Positions 1-5,476 are shown, numbered from the stretch's first letter. The stretch is DNA of 5,476 bases from an uncultured Xanthobacteraceae bacterium (GCA_955652195.1 CATPBC010000240.1:1-5476), one strand, 5' to 3'. Numbers and translations are program-made. Notes: generated by a model from the letters alone, not told the origin.

Positions 1-818
1 TCGTGCTGACGCGCATTCTCGTTTACTTGCGGCAAAAGCCGGCAGCATTTCGCGTGATCGATACCCATGCGGGTGCCGGCCGTTACGATCTTCTGGGCCC
101 GCAAGCCGCGCGTTCGGGCGAATGGCGCGACGGCATCGCGCGCCTATTCGACAAATCGCGATTCAATACATCGCAGTTGGGCGCCAGCGAGAGCGAGGTC
201 GCCCAAGCGTTGCTTGCACCTTACTTTGATATTATTGCGGCGCTTAATCCGAACGGCACATTGCGGCTCTATCCGGGATCGCCGCAGATCGTCAAGGCCC
301 TGTTGCGGCGGCAGGACCGGCTCGTCGCCTGCGAGCTCGAACCGAACGCGGCGGCGGCGCTCAAACGTGCCTTACGCGGCGAGCCGCGCGCTAAGGCGCT
401 GACGATTGACGGCTGGATGGCGCTTTACGCCAATATCCCCCCGAAGGAGCGCCGCGGCCTCGTCCTGATCGATCCGCCGTACGAAGAGAGTGCGGATTTT
501 CTCCGGCTCTCAGACGCCTTGGCGGAGGCACATCGCAAATGGCCGGGTGGCCTGTACCTGTTGTGGTATCCAATCAAGGCGCGTGAGGCGCCCGACGCAC
601 TTGCCCGGCGGCTGCGCCGGCTCAACGTGCCAAAAATCCTCCGCTGCGAATTATCCTTCGGACCGCCGCGGGCCGCCGGCGTGCTCGCCGGCTCCGGCGT
701 TATCATCGCCAACCCGCCTTATCCGCTGGAAAGCGAATTGCGCACGATCCTTCCCGCGCTGACGCGCCTGTTGGCGCCGGCGGGCGCTTACCGGATCGAC
801 TGGCTCACCCGCGAATAG
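1..818 (+). CDS. rlmJ: 23S rRNA (adenine(2030)-N(6))-methyltransferase RlmJ, 5'-truncated by the window edge
   Basis: This enzyme transfers a methyl group from S-adenosylmethionine to N6 of A2030 in 23S rRNA, in the cytoplasm. The readable part starts at GTG 3, but this is an internal codon. The sequence VLTRILVYL matches the family just after its conserved N-terminal HAGNxADVLKH segment, so roughly 18-20 residues lie outside the window. Numbering from base 3, the SAM-binding motif DTHAGAGRY is at residues 20-28. YPGSP is near 90, the acidic ELEP motif near 111, and DGW near 135. The catalytic N6-adenine methyltransferase motif DPPYE is at 157-161, close to its place in E. coli RlmJ (D164) once the missing start is added. 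The order of motifs and the C-terminal ANPPYPLE segment also fit the family. The stop is TAG 816-818. No frameshift is visible. A generic DNA N6-adenine methyltransferase is unlikely because the family-specific HAGAGRY motif is intact. Confidence 0.9.
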   Translation, partial: VLTRILVYLRQKPAAFRVIDTHAGAGRYDLLGPQAARSGEWRDGIARLFDKSRFNTSQLGASESEVAQALLAPYFDIIAALNPNGTLRLYPGSPQIVKALLRRQDRLVACELEPNAAAALKRALRGEPRAKALTIDGWMALYANIPPKERRGLVLIDPPYEESADFLRLSDALAEAHRKWPGGLYLLWYPIKAREAPDALARRLRRLNVPKILRCELSFGPPRAAGVLAGSGVIIANPPYPLESELRTILPALTRLLAPAGAYRIDWLTRE

Positions 819-1077
819 GCCAGCGGGCGCGGCTTATCGCGGTCCGCAGCAACGCGCCTCGGTGCCGTCACGAGTGCCGGAAACCGCCAGAAACGCGGGC
901 TGCTTCCCCACTTTTCCACAGGTCCGAATTGGTTTAGCTTTGTTAGCTGGCTTAGACGTTCCGCCTCCTGTGGGGGGCCGGCGGAGTGGCTGAGGCCGTG
1001 GGGGGCTTAAGCTCTTTGCTCGTGTGGATGTCCGGCCTAGCCGTCAGCCTCGACGGTGGCGGCGACGTGAGCACGGG
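819..1077. other. Gene-free leader between rlmJ and the cold-shock gene
   Basis: No convincing coding region or RNA gene is seen here. The left part is GC-rich with no hairpin followed by a T-run, so rlmJ has no obvious intrinsic terminator. At 912-920 TTTTCCACA differs from the DnaA-box consensus by one base. At 934, 943 and 952 the tetramer TTAG recurs with an exact 9-base period. At 970-978 and 998-1006 the 9-mer GTGGGGGGC is directly repeated. Cold-shock genes often have long structured 5' leaders, so the right half may be untranslated leader, but no -35/-10 pair can be assigned with confidence. Confidence 0.5.
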
Positions 1078-1083
1078 AAGGAG
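1078..1083 (+). promoter_or_regulatory. Ribosome binding site of the cold-shock gene
   Basis: AAGGAG, inside the longer purine run GGGAAGGAG (1075-1083), lies 8 bases before ATG 1092. This near-ideal Shine-Dalgarno sequence favours ATG 1092 over the second in-frame ATG at 1098 and suggests efficient translation. Confidence 0.85.
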
Positions 1084-1091
1084 TTTGCGCA

Positions 1092-1307
1092 ATGGCAATG
1101 ACCGGTACGGTCAAATTTTTCAACGGTGAGCGCGGCTACGGCTTCATCAAGCCCGACGATGGCGGCCGCGACGTGTTTGTGCACATTACCGCCGTTGAAC
1201 GCGCGGGGCTGAAATCGCTGATGGAAGGCCAGCGCCTCACGTTCGAGGTCGAGCCCGACAAAAAGGGCAAAGGCCCAAAGGCCGTCAATCTCGTCGTCAC
1301 CGGCTAG
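1092..1307 (+). CDS. CspA-family cold-shock protein
   Basis: This is a single cold-shock domain of 71 residues, the usual size for the family (about 65-75). Such proteins are cytoplasmic OB-fold chaperones that bind single-stranded RNA and DNA and melt mRNA secondary structure. Some are cold-induced and others are growth-phase controlled. The N-terminal TGTVKFFN strand is at residues 4-11. RNP1 is at 14-20 (RGYGFIK) and RNP2 at 28-32 (VFVHI), so the aromatic nucleic-acid-stacking residues F10, Y16, F18, F29 and H31 are present. The protein ends in the family-typical KGPKAVNLVV segment. The start at 1092 is fixed by the strong AAGGAG site. It stands alone on the + strand after rlmJ, about 270 bases away. 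Csp paralogues are numerous in alphaproteobacteria, so no specific symbol is given, and cold induction cannot be read from the sequence. Confidence 0.95.
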   Translation: MAMTGTVKFFNGERGYGFIKPDDGGRDVFVHITAVERAGLKSLMEGQRLTFEVEPDKKGKGPKAVNLVVTG

Positions 1308-1342
1308 AACGACCTGCTGCGCCGCACTTGACCTTTGCCGGT

Positions 1343-1368
1343 GCAGCACGCATGTGCGTGCGCGCTGC
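1343..1368. other. Imperfect hairpin between the cold-shock and transferase genes
   Basis: GCAGC (1343-1347) can pair with GCTGC (1364-1368). Inside it CACGC (1347-1351) can pair with GCGTG (1356-1360) around an ATGT loop; base 1347 is shared and CGC is bulged. A second short stem, CCGG 1368-1371 with CCGG 1377-1380, follows and is trailed only by AGAGTTTT. It could weakly terminate the cold-shock transcript or be a leader structure for the next gene. The missing clean T-run makes a classical terminator doubtful. Confidence 0.3.
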
Positions 1369-1430
1369 CGGTATCGCCGGAGAGTTTTGCAGGCGCGTTC
1401 CTCGACCGCTCGATTTCATATGGTGCGGCA

Positions 1431-2051
1431 ATGATGATTCTGCGTTCGTCCCCCGCGTCACCGTTCGGGCGCAAGGTGCGGATTGCGATCTCGCTCTTGG
1501 GCTTTGATGACCAAACGCGAATCGAGCCCGCCGATCCGACGGACTTCTCTGACAGCCTGCGCCGGCAAAATCCGCTCGGCAAAATTCCGGTGCTGATCGC
1601 CGAAGACGGCGCCGTCTATTATGATTCCCGTGTGATCGTCGATTTCCTCGATGAGCGTGCCGGCGGCGGCAAGATCGTGCCGCGCGAACCGCGGCAGCGG
1701 CTCGCCGCGCTACGGCTGCAGGCGTTATGCGACGGCATTCTCGACGCTTCGATCCTTACCGTTTACGAGGCGCGATGGCGTGCGCTCGAACATCACGAGC
1801 AAAAATGGCTCGATCATCAAGCCGGTAAGGTCACCCGCGCGCTGGAACTCCTTGAATCCAATCCGCCGGTACTCGCGGCCGCCGCGGGCAGCTTGCCCAA
1901 TATCGGCCAGATCGCGCTCGCTTGCGCGCTCGGTTACCGTGATTTTCGCTTCGGCGAAGGCTGGCGCAACGCGCATCCGCGCCTTGTGGCATGGCTGGAC
2001 GCTTTCGCTGCGCGCGTTCCGGCTTTCGCGGCGACCAAGCCAACTGGATAA
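1431..2051 (+). CDS. Glutathione S-transferase family protein, YibF-like
   Basis: This is a predicted cytoplasmic transferase with an N-terminal thioredoxin-fold glutathione-binding domain and a C-terminal all-helical domain. From ATG 1431 it has 206 residues, close to E. coli YibF (about 202). Residues 1-76 hold SPASPFGRKVRIA (7-19), NPLGKIPVL (47-55) with the expected cis-proline P53, and the glutathione-contacting D65-S66 pair in YYDSRVIVDFLDE. The helical domain (about 85-200) includes ALCDGILDA and NIGQIALACALGYRDFRF, both very similar to YibF. The substrate is unknown. The frame is open upstream to a TTG at 1335, but the domain begins at the MMILRSSP stretch, so ATG 1431 (or 1434) is preferred. 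Neither has a clear Shine-Dalgarno sequence. The gene is 123 bases after the cold-shock gene and converges with the outer-membrane gene. Family membership is secure; the start and role are less certain. Confidence 0.88.
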   Translation: MMILRSSPASPFGRKVRIAISLLGFDDQTRIEPADPTDFSDSLRRQNPLGKIPVLIAEDGAVYYDSRVIVDFLDERAGGGKIVPREPRQRLAALRLQALCDGILDASILTVYEARWRALEHHEQKWLDHQAGKVTRALELLESNPPVLAAAAGSLPNIGQIALACALGYRDFRFGEGWRNAHPRLVAWLDAFAARVPAFAATKPTG

Positions 2052-2100
2052 CATTGCGTTCGCCCCGGCCGCTCGTGGTTTCATCTGATGGTGCTGACGT

Positions 2101-2131
2101 AAAAAAGCCCCGGTGCGTCAGCACCGGGGCT
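2101..2131 (-). terminator. Intrinsic terminator of the outer-membrane protein gene
   Basis: A perfect 11-bp stem pairs AGCCCCGGTGC (2106-2116) with GCACCGGGGCT (2121-2131) around a four-base loop. Read on the - strand the stem is followed directly by a T-run (complement of A 2101-2105). It begins 25 bases after the stop of the - strand gene ending at 2156. On the + strand no T-run follows, so it does not look like a good terminator for the transferase gene. Confidence 0.9.
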
Positions 2132-2155
2132 GCAATGTCGCGCTCTGCCAGACGC

Positions 2156-2824
2156 TTAGAACTTGTAGTTCACGCCGGCGCGCAGGAGATTGGCGTGGAA
2201 CGACACGTTGTCGGTGACGAGCCCGCCGCCGCAATTCAATCCGCAATTGAAGGTACCGAGATCGACATAGAGATACTCGACCTTGGCCGTCCAGTTGGGC
2301 GCGAACGCGGCCTCCAGCCCGGCGCCGATTGTCCAACCGCTGTTGTCGCTGCTGGTCTGGGCGAAGCCAGGGACGGATGCCTTGATATTGCCGAACGCGG
2401 CGCCGCCGGTGATATACGGCATGAAACGATCCGCGGCATAGCCGAGCCGCCCGCGCACCGTTGCCAGCCACGTGTTGCTCGTCTTGCAGCCGGGCGGACA
2501 CAGATTTGTAGTCGAACCGTTGATCCCCGACCAATCGATATCGCCTTCGATGCCGGCGACCACTTGACCGAATTGATAATTGTAGCCGGCTGTGCCGCCG
2601 ATGAGCCCGCCGCTCACGTTGCGGCTGCCGGTCGAATCCCAGTTCGAACTGCCGAAGCCGCCGCCGCCGTTGATGCCGATGTAAAAGCCGGTCCAATTGT
2701 AGATTTGTACGATAGCCGGCTGCGGAGCATAGAACGGCCCCGGCGCCCGGCGCGCCAAATCGGCCGCCGCCGCGATCGCCGTCATTGCCGCGAGCGCGAC
2801 AAACGCAAACACAACACGCTTCAT
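2156..2824 (-). CDS. Outer-membrane beta-barrel protein, Omp25/31-type porin family
   Basis: This is a predicted secreted, eight-strand-type outer-membrane barrel of 222 residues. Proteins of this family are abundant structural or weakly porin-like components in Brucella, Bradyrhizobium and relatives. Residues 1-21 form a Sec signal peptide: MKR, a hydrophobic core, then AIAAA with likely cleavage before ADL. A short Pro-rich stretch leads to the family motif NWTGFYIGINGGGGFG at 43-58. Alternating strands follow, including GGTAGYNYQFGQ (76-87), GRLGYA (125-130) and VEYLYVDLG. The C-terminal strand LLRAGVNYKF (213-222) ends in phenylalanine, the recognition residue for the BAM assembly machinery. 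Two CxxxC pairs (C109/C113, C194/C198) may form disulfides. The start is supported by GGAGGT five bases upstream. The gene has its own terminator. Its ligand or pore selectivity cannot be told from the sequence. Confidence 0.9.
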   Translation of the reverse strand: MKRVVFAFVALAAMTAIAAAADLARRAPGPFYAPQPAIVQIYNWTGFYIGINGGGGFGSSNWDSTGSRNVSGGLIGGTAGYNYQFGQVVAGIEGDIDWSGINGSTTNLCPPGCKTSNTWLATVRGRLGYAADRFMPYITGGAAFGNIKASVPGFAQTSSDNSGWTIGAGLEAAFAPNWTAKVEYLYVDLGTFNCGLNCGGGLVTDNVSFHANLLRAGVNYKF

Positions 2825-2829
2825 CTTTG

Positions 2830-2835
2830 ACCTCC
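2830..2835 (-). promoter_or_regulatory. Ribosome binding site of the outer-membrane protein gene
   Basis: Read on the - strand, GGAGGT is followed by CAAAG and then the ATG at 2824-2822. This is a full-strength Shine-Dalgarno sequence at 5-base spacing. It fixes the start and rules out the overlapping frame that opens further upstream. Confidence 0.85.
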
Positions 2836-2869
2836 ATGTACGACGCCGCCGCGTCGCGTTTGGCGGTGC

Positions 2870-2875
2870 ATATTA
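2870..2875 (-). promoter_or_regulatory. Candidate -10 element for the outer-membrane protein gene
   Basis: TAATAT on the - strand lies about 45 bases before the start codon in an AT-rich stretch, which would give a short leader containing the GGAGGT site. No good -35 hexamer is found at 16-18 bases spacing, so the assignment is tentative. Confidence 0.3.
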
Positions 2876-3073
2876 TTTGTCGAAAAGTTATCAGCTAGTG
2901 TTGAAAAGCCACAGACGCGCGAGAAGTTGTGCCGGCTTTGTGGCCAAAAATGACTCGCATGCGCCACGATTTTAGTTAGCGAAATCTTGCTGAGTAAAAA
3001 ATATGGTGAATGATTTTTTAAAATCACTCGCCGCTTCGCGGCAGCGCGTGGATCGACACCGCTAAAATGCGAT

Positions 3074-3148
3074 CGTCACTTCTCGGTGACTGTAGCCAAT
3101 AATGGATTGGCGGCAAACCTGATGCGGCTCGGATTGAATTATCAAGGC
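3074..3148 (+). pseudogene. Possible C-terminal remnant of an outer-membrane barrel gene
   Basis: The + strand reads RHFSVTVANNGLAANLMRLG followed by LNYQGD. It aligns with the last strand of the intact barrel protein nearby, which ends VTDNVSFHANLLRAGVNYKF. Shared positions include VT, N, the ANL-x-R-x-G core and NY. No signal peptide, WTGFY motif or other strand is found upstream, where an in-frame stop occurs at 3011-3013. After NYQ the frame runs on into unrelated residues to TGA 3299-3301 instead of stopping after a terminal aromatic. This looks like a decayed relative in the opposite orientation. The match is short, so chance similarity is possible. Confidence 0.35.
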
Positions 3149-3261
3149 GATATCGTTAATGGGGTCTTATATGTGTCTCAGGCCAGAGGCCGCCGCCTCG
3201 CCAACGGGCAGATAGCCGCGGCAAGCACGATCGCGAGGCCCGGTTCGCGGTTGATTCGCAG

Positions 3262-5445
3262 ATGGCCTTCGCTGACGATAAACCTACACGCAGGAGCATG
3301 AGTAGTACTGCCAAACCAGACATCCCCAAGCCAGAGATTGCCCCGGAGGCGGAAGTCGCCGAGGAAGACGACGAGCAATCGCTGCCGCAGCCCGAAGAAG
3401 AACCGGCAAAGCTTCGCTTTGATGAAGAAGAAAGCTCGCTCGCGGCGGGCCGCGCCACGATTGTCCATTACGCCAAGCACGCGCCGTCGCGGCCGGGCGT
3501 CTATCGGATGATCGACGGCCGCGGCGACGTGCTCTATGTCGGCAAAGCGAAGAATGTCAAAAAGCGTGTTCAGGCTTATGCCCGTCCAGCCGGGCTCGAC
3601 ACTCGCATCGAGCGGATGATCGCGGCGACGCGCCGCCTCGAATTCGTCGTCACCCGCACCGAGACCGAAGCGCTGCTGCTTGAAGCTAATCTGATCAAGC
3701 GACTGCGGCCACGCTTCAATGTGGTGCTGCGCGACGACAAATCGTTTCCCTACATCCTAATCACTTCCGACCACTGGGCGCCGCAAATCCTCAAGCATCG
3801 CGGCGCGCGCACGCGGCCCGGTCATTATTACGGTCCGTTCGCATCGGTCTGGGCAGTGAACCGCACCGTCAACGCGCTGCAGCGCGCATTTTTACTGCGC
3901 TCGTGCAGCGATCCGTTCTTCGAGAGCCGGACGCGGCCATGCCTGCTCTATCAGATCAAGCGCTGTTCGGCGCCGTGCACGAAGGAGATCGAGTTTCAAG
4001 ATTATTCGGCGCTAGTGCGCGAGGCCAACGATTTCCTATCGGGACGCAGTAAAAAGGTGAAAGACCAGCTCGCGGATGAAATGGAAAAAGCATCGGCCGG
4101 GCTCGATTTCGAACGCGCCGCGATCTATCGCGACCGCCTCGCCGCGCTCTCCGCGATTCAATCGCATCAGGGCGTCAATCCACGCGGCGTTGAGGAGGCC
4201 GACGTTTTTGCGGTCCATCAACAAGGCGGATTCTCCTGCGTGGAGGTGTTCTTCTTCCGCACCGGTCAGAACTGGGGCAATCGCGCTTACTTTCCCAAGG
4301 CAGACCGCTCGCTTTTGGCCGGCGAAGTCTTGTCCGCCTTCCTCGCCCAGTTTTACGACGACAAGCCGCCACCGCGGCTAATCCTGATTTCGCATGAGAT
4401 CGTCGATCGCGCGCTCCTCGCTGAGGCGCTGTGCACCAAGGTCGGCCGCAAGATCGAGATCGCGGTGCCGTCGCGCGGTGAAAAGAAGGACCTGGTTGGG
4501 CACGCGCTTGCCAACGCCCGTGAAGCGCTCGGCCGCAAGCTTGCGGAGACATCCTCGCAGGAAAAATTGCTGCGGCAACTCGCCGACACCTTTGGCTTGC
4601 CGCGGGTGCCGCGTCGTATTGAGGTCTATGACAATAGCCACATCCAAGGCTCGAATGCGGTGGGCGCGATGATCGTCGCCGGAGCGGAAGGATTTCGCAA
4701 AAGTCAGTACCGCAAATTCAACATTCGTTCCGCCGACCTGACCCCCGGCGACGACTTTGGCATGATGCGCGAAGTGCTGACGCGCCGGTTCAAGCGGCTC
4801 CTGGCCGAGGCGCCGGAGCAAGAACGACACCACGCTGATCTTGTTGCCTCCCCCCCTGTGGGGGAGGCCGATCCGGCGCAGCCGGATCGAGGGGGTCGGT
4901 CGAAGGTACCAGCCACCCCCCTCTCTATCCCTCCATCACAAGGGGGAAGGGAAGAGAACGCGGTTCTCGATGCGCAAGACGAATCGCCCTGGCCCGACCT
5001 CGTGCTGATCGATGGCGGGCAGGGCCAGCTCACGGCGGCACGCGAAGTTTTGACCACTCTCGGTCTTACGATTCCGATCGCTGCCATCGCCAAAGGGCCC
5101 GAGCGCGATGCCGGGCGGGAAACGCTCTTTGTTCCAGGGCGCGACTCGTTCAAGCTGCCGCCGCGCGATCCAGTGCTTTATTTCGTTGAACGCCTGCGCG
5201 ACGAGGCGCACCGCTTTGCCATCGGTTCGCACCGCGCGCGCCGCAAGCGCGACCTGCGCGAGGCCGGCCTGCAGGAGATTGCCGGCATCGGACCGACCCG
5301 CAAGCGCGCGCTGCTTCTGCATTTCGGTACGCTTAAGGCGATCGAACGGGCTTCGTTGACGGACCTCATGGAGGTCGAGGGTATCAGCGGCGAAACCGCG
5401 CGGCGCATCTACGCCTTTTTTCATGATGGGGCGACTGCAACGTGA
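3262..5445 (+). CDS. uvrC: UvrABC system protein C (excinuclease ABC subunit C) with an in-frame palindromic insertion
   Basis: UvrC is the nuclease of bacterial nucleotide excision repair. It binds the UvrB-DNA complex and cuts 3' of the lesion with its GIY-YIG domain and 5' with its RNase H-like domain. From ATG 3262 the protein has 727 residues, against about 610 in E. coli. An acidic, Pro-rich N-terminal extension (about 1-65) precedes GIY-YIG: GVY 79-81, YVG 92-94, R102 and E141. C215, C227, C235 and C239 have the same spacing as the iron-sulfur cysteines of E. coli UvrC. The UVR motif that contacts UvrB is near 266-301. Catalytic residues of the RNase H-like half are D457 (VYDNSH), D498 (PGDDF), D584 (LIDGGQGQ) and H650 (RDEAH). 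A helix-hairpin-helix DNA-binding segment follows at about 670-722. The D498-D584 spacing is 86 residues against 28 in E. coli; 37 of these come from the palindromic repeat. ATG 3298 is an alternative start. All catalytic residues are intact, so the protein is probably functional. Confidence 0.96.
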   Translation: MAFADDKPTRRSMSSTAKPDIPKPEIAPEAEVAEEDDEQSLPQPEEEPAKLRFDEEESSLAAGRATIVHYAKHAPSRPGVYRMIDGRGDVLYVGKAKNVKKRVQAYARPAGLDTRIERMIAATRRLEFVVTRTETEALLLEANLIKRLRPRFNVVLRDDKSFPYILITSDHWAPQILKHRGARTRPGHYYGPFASVWAVNRTVNALQRAFLLRSCSDPFFESRTRPCLLYQIKRCSAPCTKEIEFQDYSALVREANDFLSGRSKKVKDQLADEMEKASAGLDFERAAIYRDRLAALSAIQSHQGVNPRGVEEADVFAVHQQGGFSCVEVFFFRTGQNWGNRAYFPKADRSLLAGEVLSAFLAQFYDDKPPPRLILISHEIVDRALLAEALCTKVGRKIEIAVPSRGEKKDLVGHALANAREALGRKLAETSSQEKLLRQLADTFGLPRVPRRIEVYDNSHIQGSNAVGAMIVAGAEGFRKSQYRKFNIRSADLTPGDDFGMMREVLTRRFKRLLAEAPEQERHHADLVASPPVGEADPAQPDRGGRSKVPATPLSIPPSQGGREENAVLDAQDESPWPDLVLIDGGQGQLTAAREVLTTLGLTIPIAAIAKGPERDAGRETLFVPGRDSFKLPPRDPVLYFVERLRDEAHRFAIGSHRARRKRDLREAGLQEIAGIGPTRKRALLLHFGTLKAIERASLTDLMEVEGISGETARRIYAFFHDGATAT
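4846..4956. repeat. Composite palindromic repeat element inserted in frame in uvrC
   Basis: There are four inverted-repeat arms in about 111 bases. Stem 1 is GCCTCCCCC (4846-4854) with GGGGGAGGC (4860-4868), 9 bp around CCTGT. Stem 2 is CGATCCGGC (4869-4877) with GCCGGATCG (4881-4889), 9 bp around GCA. Arm 3 is GAGGGGGT (4889-4896), pairing with ACCCCCCTC (4915-4923) with one bulged C. Stem 4 is imperfect: CTCT and TCCCTCC (4921-4934) with GG, AGGGA and AGAG (4945-4956). The stretch has no stop in the uvrC frame and encodes residues 529-565, a Pro/Gly-rich segment with [15 protein letters not shown] and [10 protein letters not shown]. It lies in a linker that is already variable in length within the family, between catalytic residues D498 and D584. 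The exact ends are a guess because no uninserted homologue can be aligned here. Confidence 0.85.
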
Positions 5446-5476
5446 TCCACGCAAAATCATCCCCATATACGCACAA

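Larger units (their letters stand above)
2836..3261. other. AT-rich divergent intergenic region between the barrel gene and uvrC
   Basis: This stretch holds no intact gene. It is the most AT-rich part of the window (about 2865-3025), as expected for promoters. The left part should carry the - strand barrel-gene promoter. At 3011-3026 TGATTTT and AAAATCA form a palindrome with a two-base centre. At 3030-3042 GCCGC and GCGGC form a tight hairpin with a TTC loop. At 3075-3090 GTCAC pairs with GTGAC. From about 3074 to 3145 the + strand encodes a scrap resembling an outer-membrane barrel C terminus (listed separately). No clear sigma-70 promoter for uvrC can be picked out. Confidence 0.5.

Noticed and set aside
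979..1020. tRNA-like stretch (GGAGTGGCTGAG resembling a serine or leucine tRNA D-arm)
   Set aside because: No acceptor stem, anticodon arm or T-loop (GGTTCGAATCC type) follows at the right distance, so this is chance similarity.
1335..1430. N-terminal extension of the transferase from TTG 1335
   Set aside because: These 32 residues have no domain counterpart and lie over a hairpin. The glutathione-binding domain starts at ATG 1431.
1991..2830. 279-residue + strand frame opposite the barrel gene
   Set aside because: It is the antisense shadow of the barrel gene plus the transferase tail. It has no recognisable domain, and GC-rich codon bias explains its openness.
2118..2837. Longer - strand frame overlapping the barrel gene
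   Set aside because: It is Arg/Gln-rich with no signal peptide or family motif, while the other frame has a signal peptide, a Shine-Dalgarno sequence, the WTGFY motif and a terminal Phe.
3086..3301. Stand-alone 71-residue gene upstream of uvrC
   Set aside because: Only the first 20 or so residues resemble anything (a barrel C terminus). The rest is compositionally random, and no ribosome binding site precedes the GTG.
4846..4956. CRISPR array or intein as explanation of the uvrC insertion
   Set aside because: There are no regularly spaced direct repeats, and 37 residues is far too short for an intein and lacks splicing motifs.
4378..5153. Long - strand frames opposite uvrC
   Set aside because: They are antisense shadows of a high-GC gene with intact catalytic motifs on the + strand.

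Overview
The window is GC-rich chromosomal DNA with alphaproteobacterial character, most like the Bradyrhizobium/Rhodopseudomonas/Xanthobacteraceae side of the Hyphomicrobiales. This rests on three things: a UvrC with an acidic N-terminal extension and a long linker between catalytic motifs, an Omp25/31-type outer-membrane barrel with the family's WTGFY motif, and a cold-shock gene beside rlmJ. The taxonomic placement is inference from sequence style and gene neighbourhood, not from a search.

Layout from left to right. (1) The 3' part of rlmJ, a 23S rRNA m6A2030 methyltransferase, runs off the left edge on the + strand. (2) A gene-free leader of about 270 bases precedes a 71-residue cold-shock protein with a strong ribosome binding site. 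(3) A YibF-like glutathione S-transferase follows on the + strand. (4) A 222-residue outer-membrane beta-barrel protein lies on the - strand, convergent with the transferase, and ends at a clear intrinsic terminator. (5) An AT-rich region of more than 400 bases contains what looks like the C-terminal scrap of a second outer-membrane barrel gene. (6) uvrC, the nucleotide-excision-repair endonuclease, is complete on the + strand and ends 31 bases before the right edge, where a stop/start overlap may begin another gene.

The genes are ordinary housekeeping or envelope functions: rRNA modification, cold-shock RNA chaperone, glutathione-linked detoxification, outer-membrane structure and DNA repair. 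They do not form one pathway, and apart from a possible coupled gene after uvrC there is no convincing operon. I see no new multi-gene system.

The most unusual feature is inside uvrC. A composite palindromic repeat of about 111 bases (4846-4956, 37 codons) sits in frame between two catalytic aspartates of the RNase H-like nuclease half. It adds a Pro/Gly-rich loop without breaking the reading frame. It resembles the small palindromic elements that colonise coding regions in some alphaproteobacteria. Secondary points are the barrel-gene remnant, a terminator that overlaps a competing hairpin, and a possible decayed relative of the palindromic repeat in the leader of the cold-shock gene.
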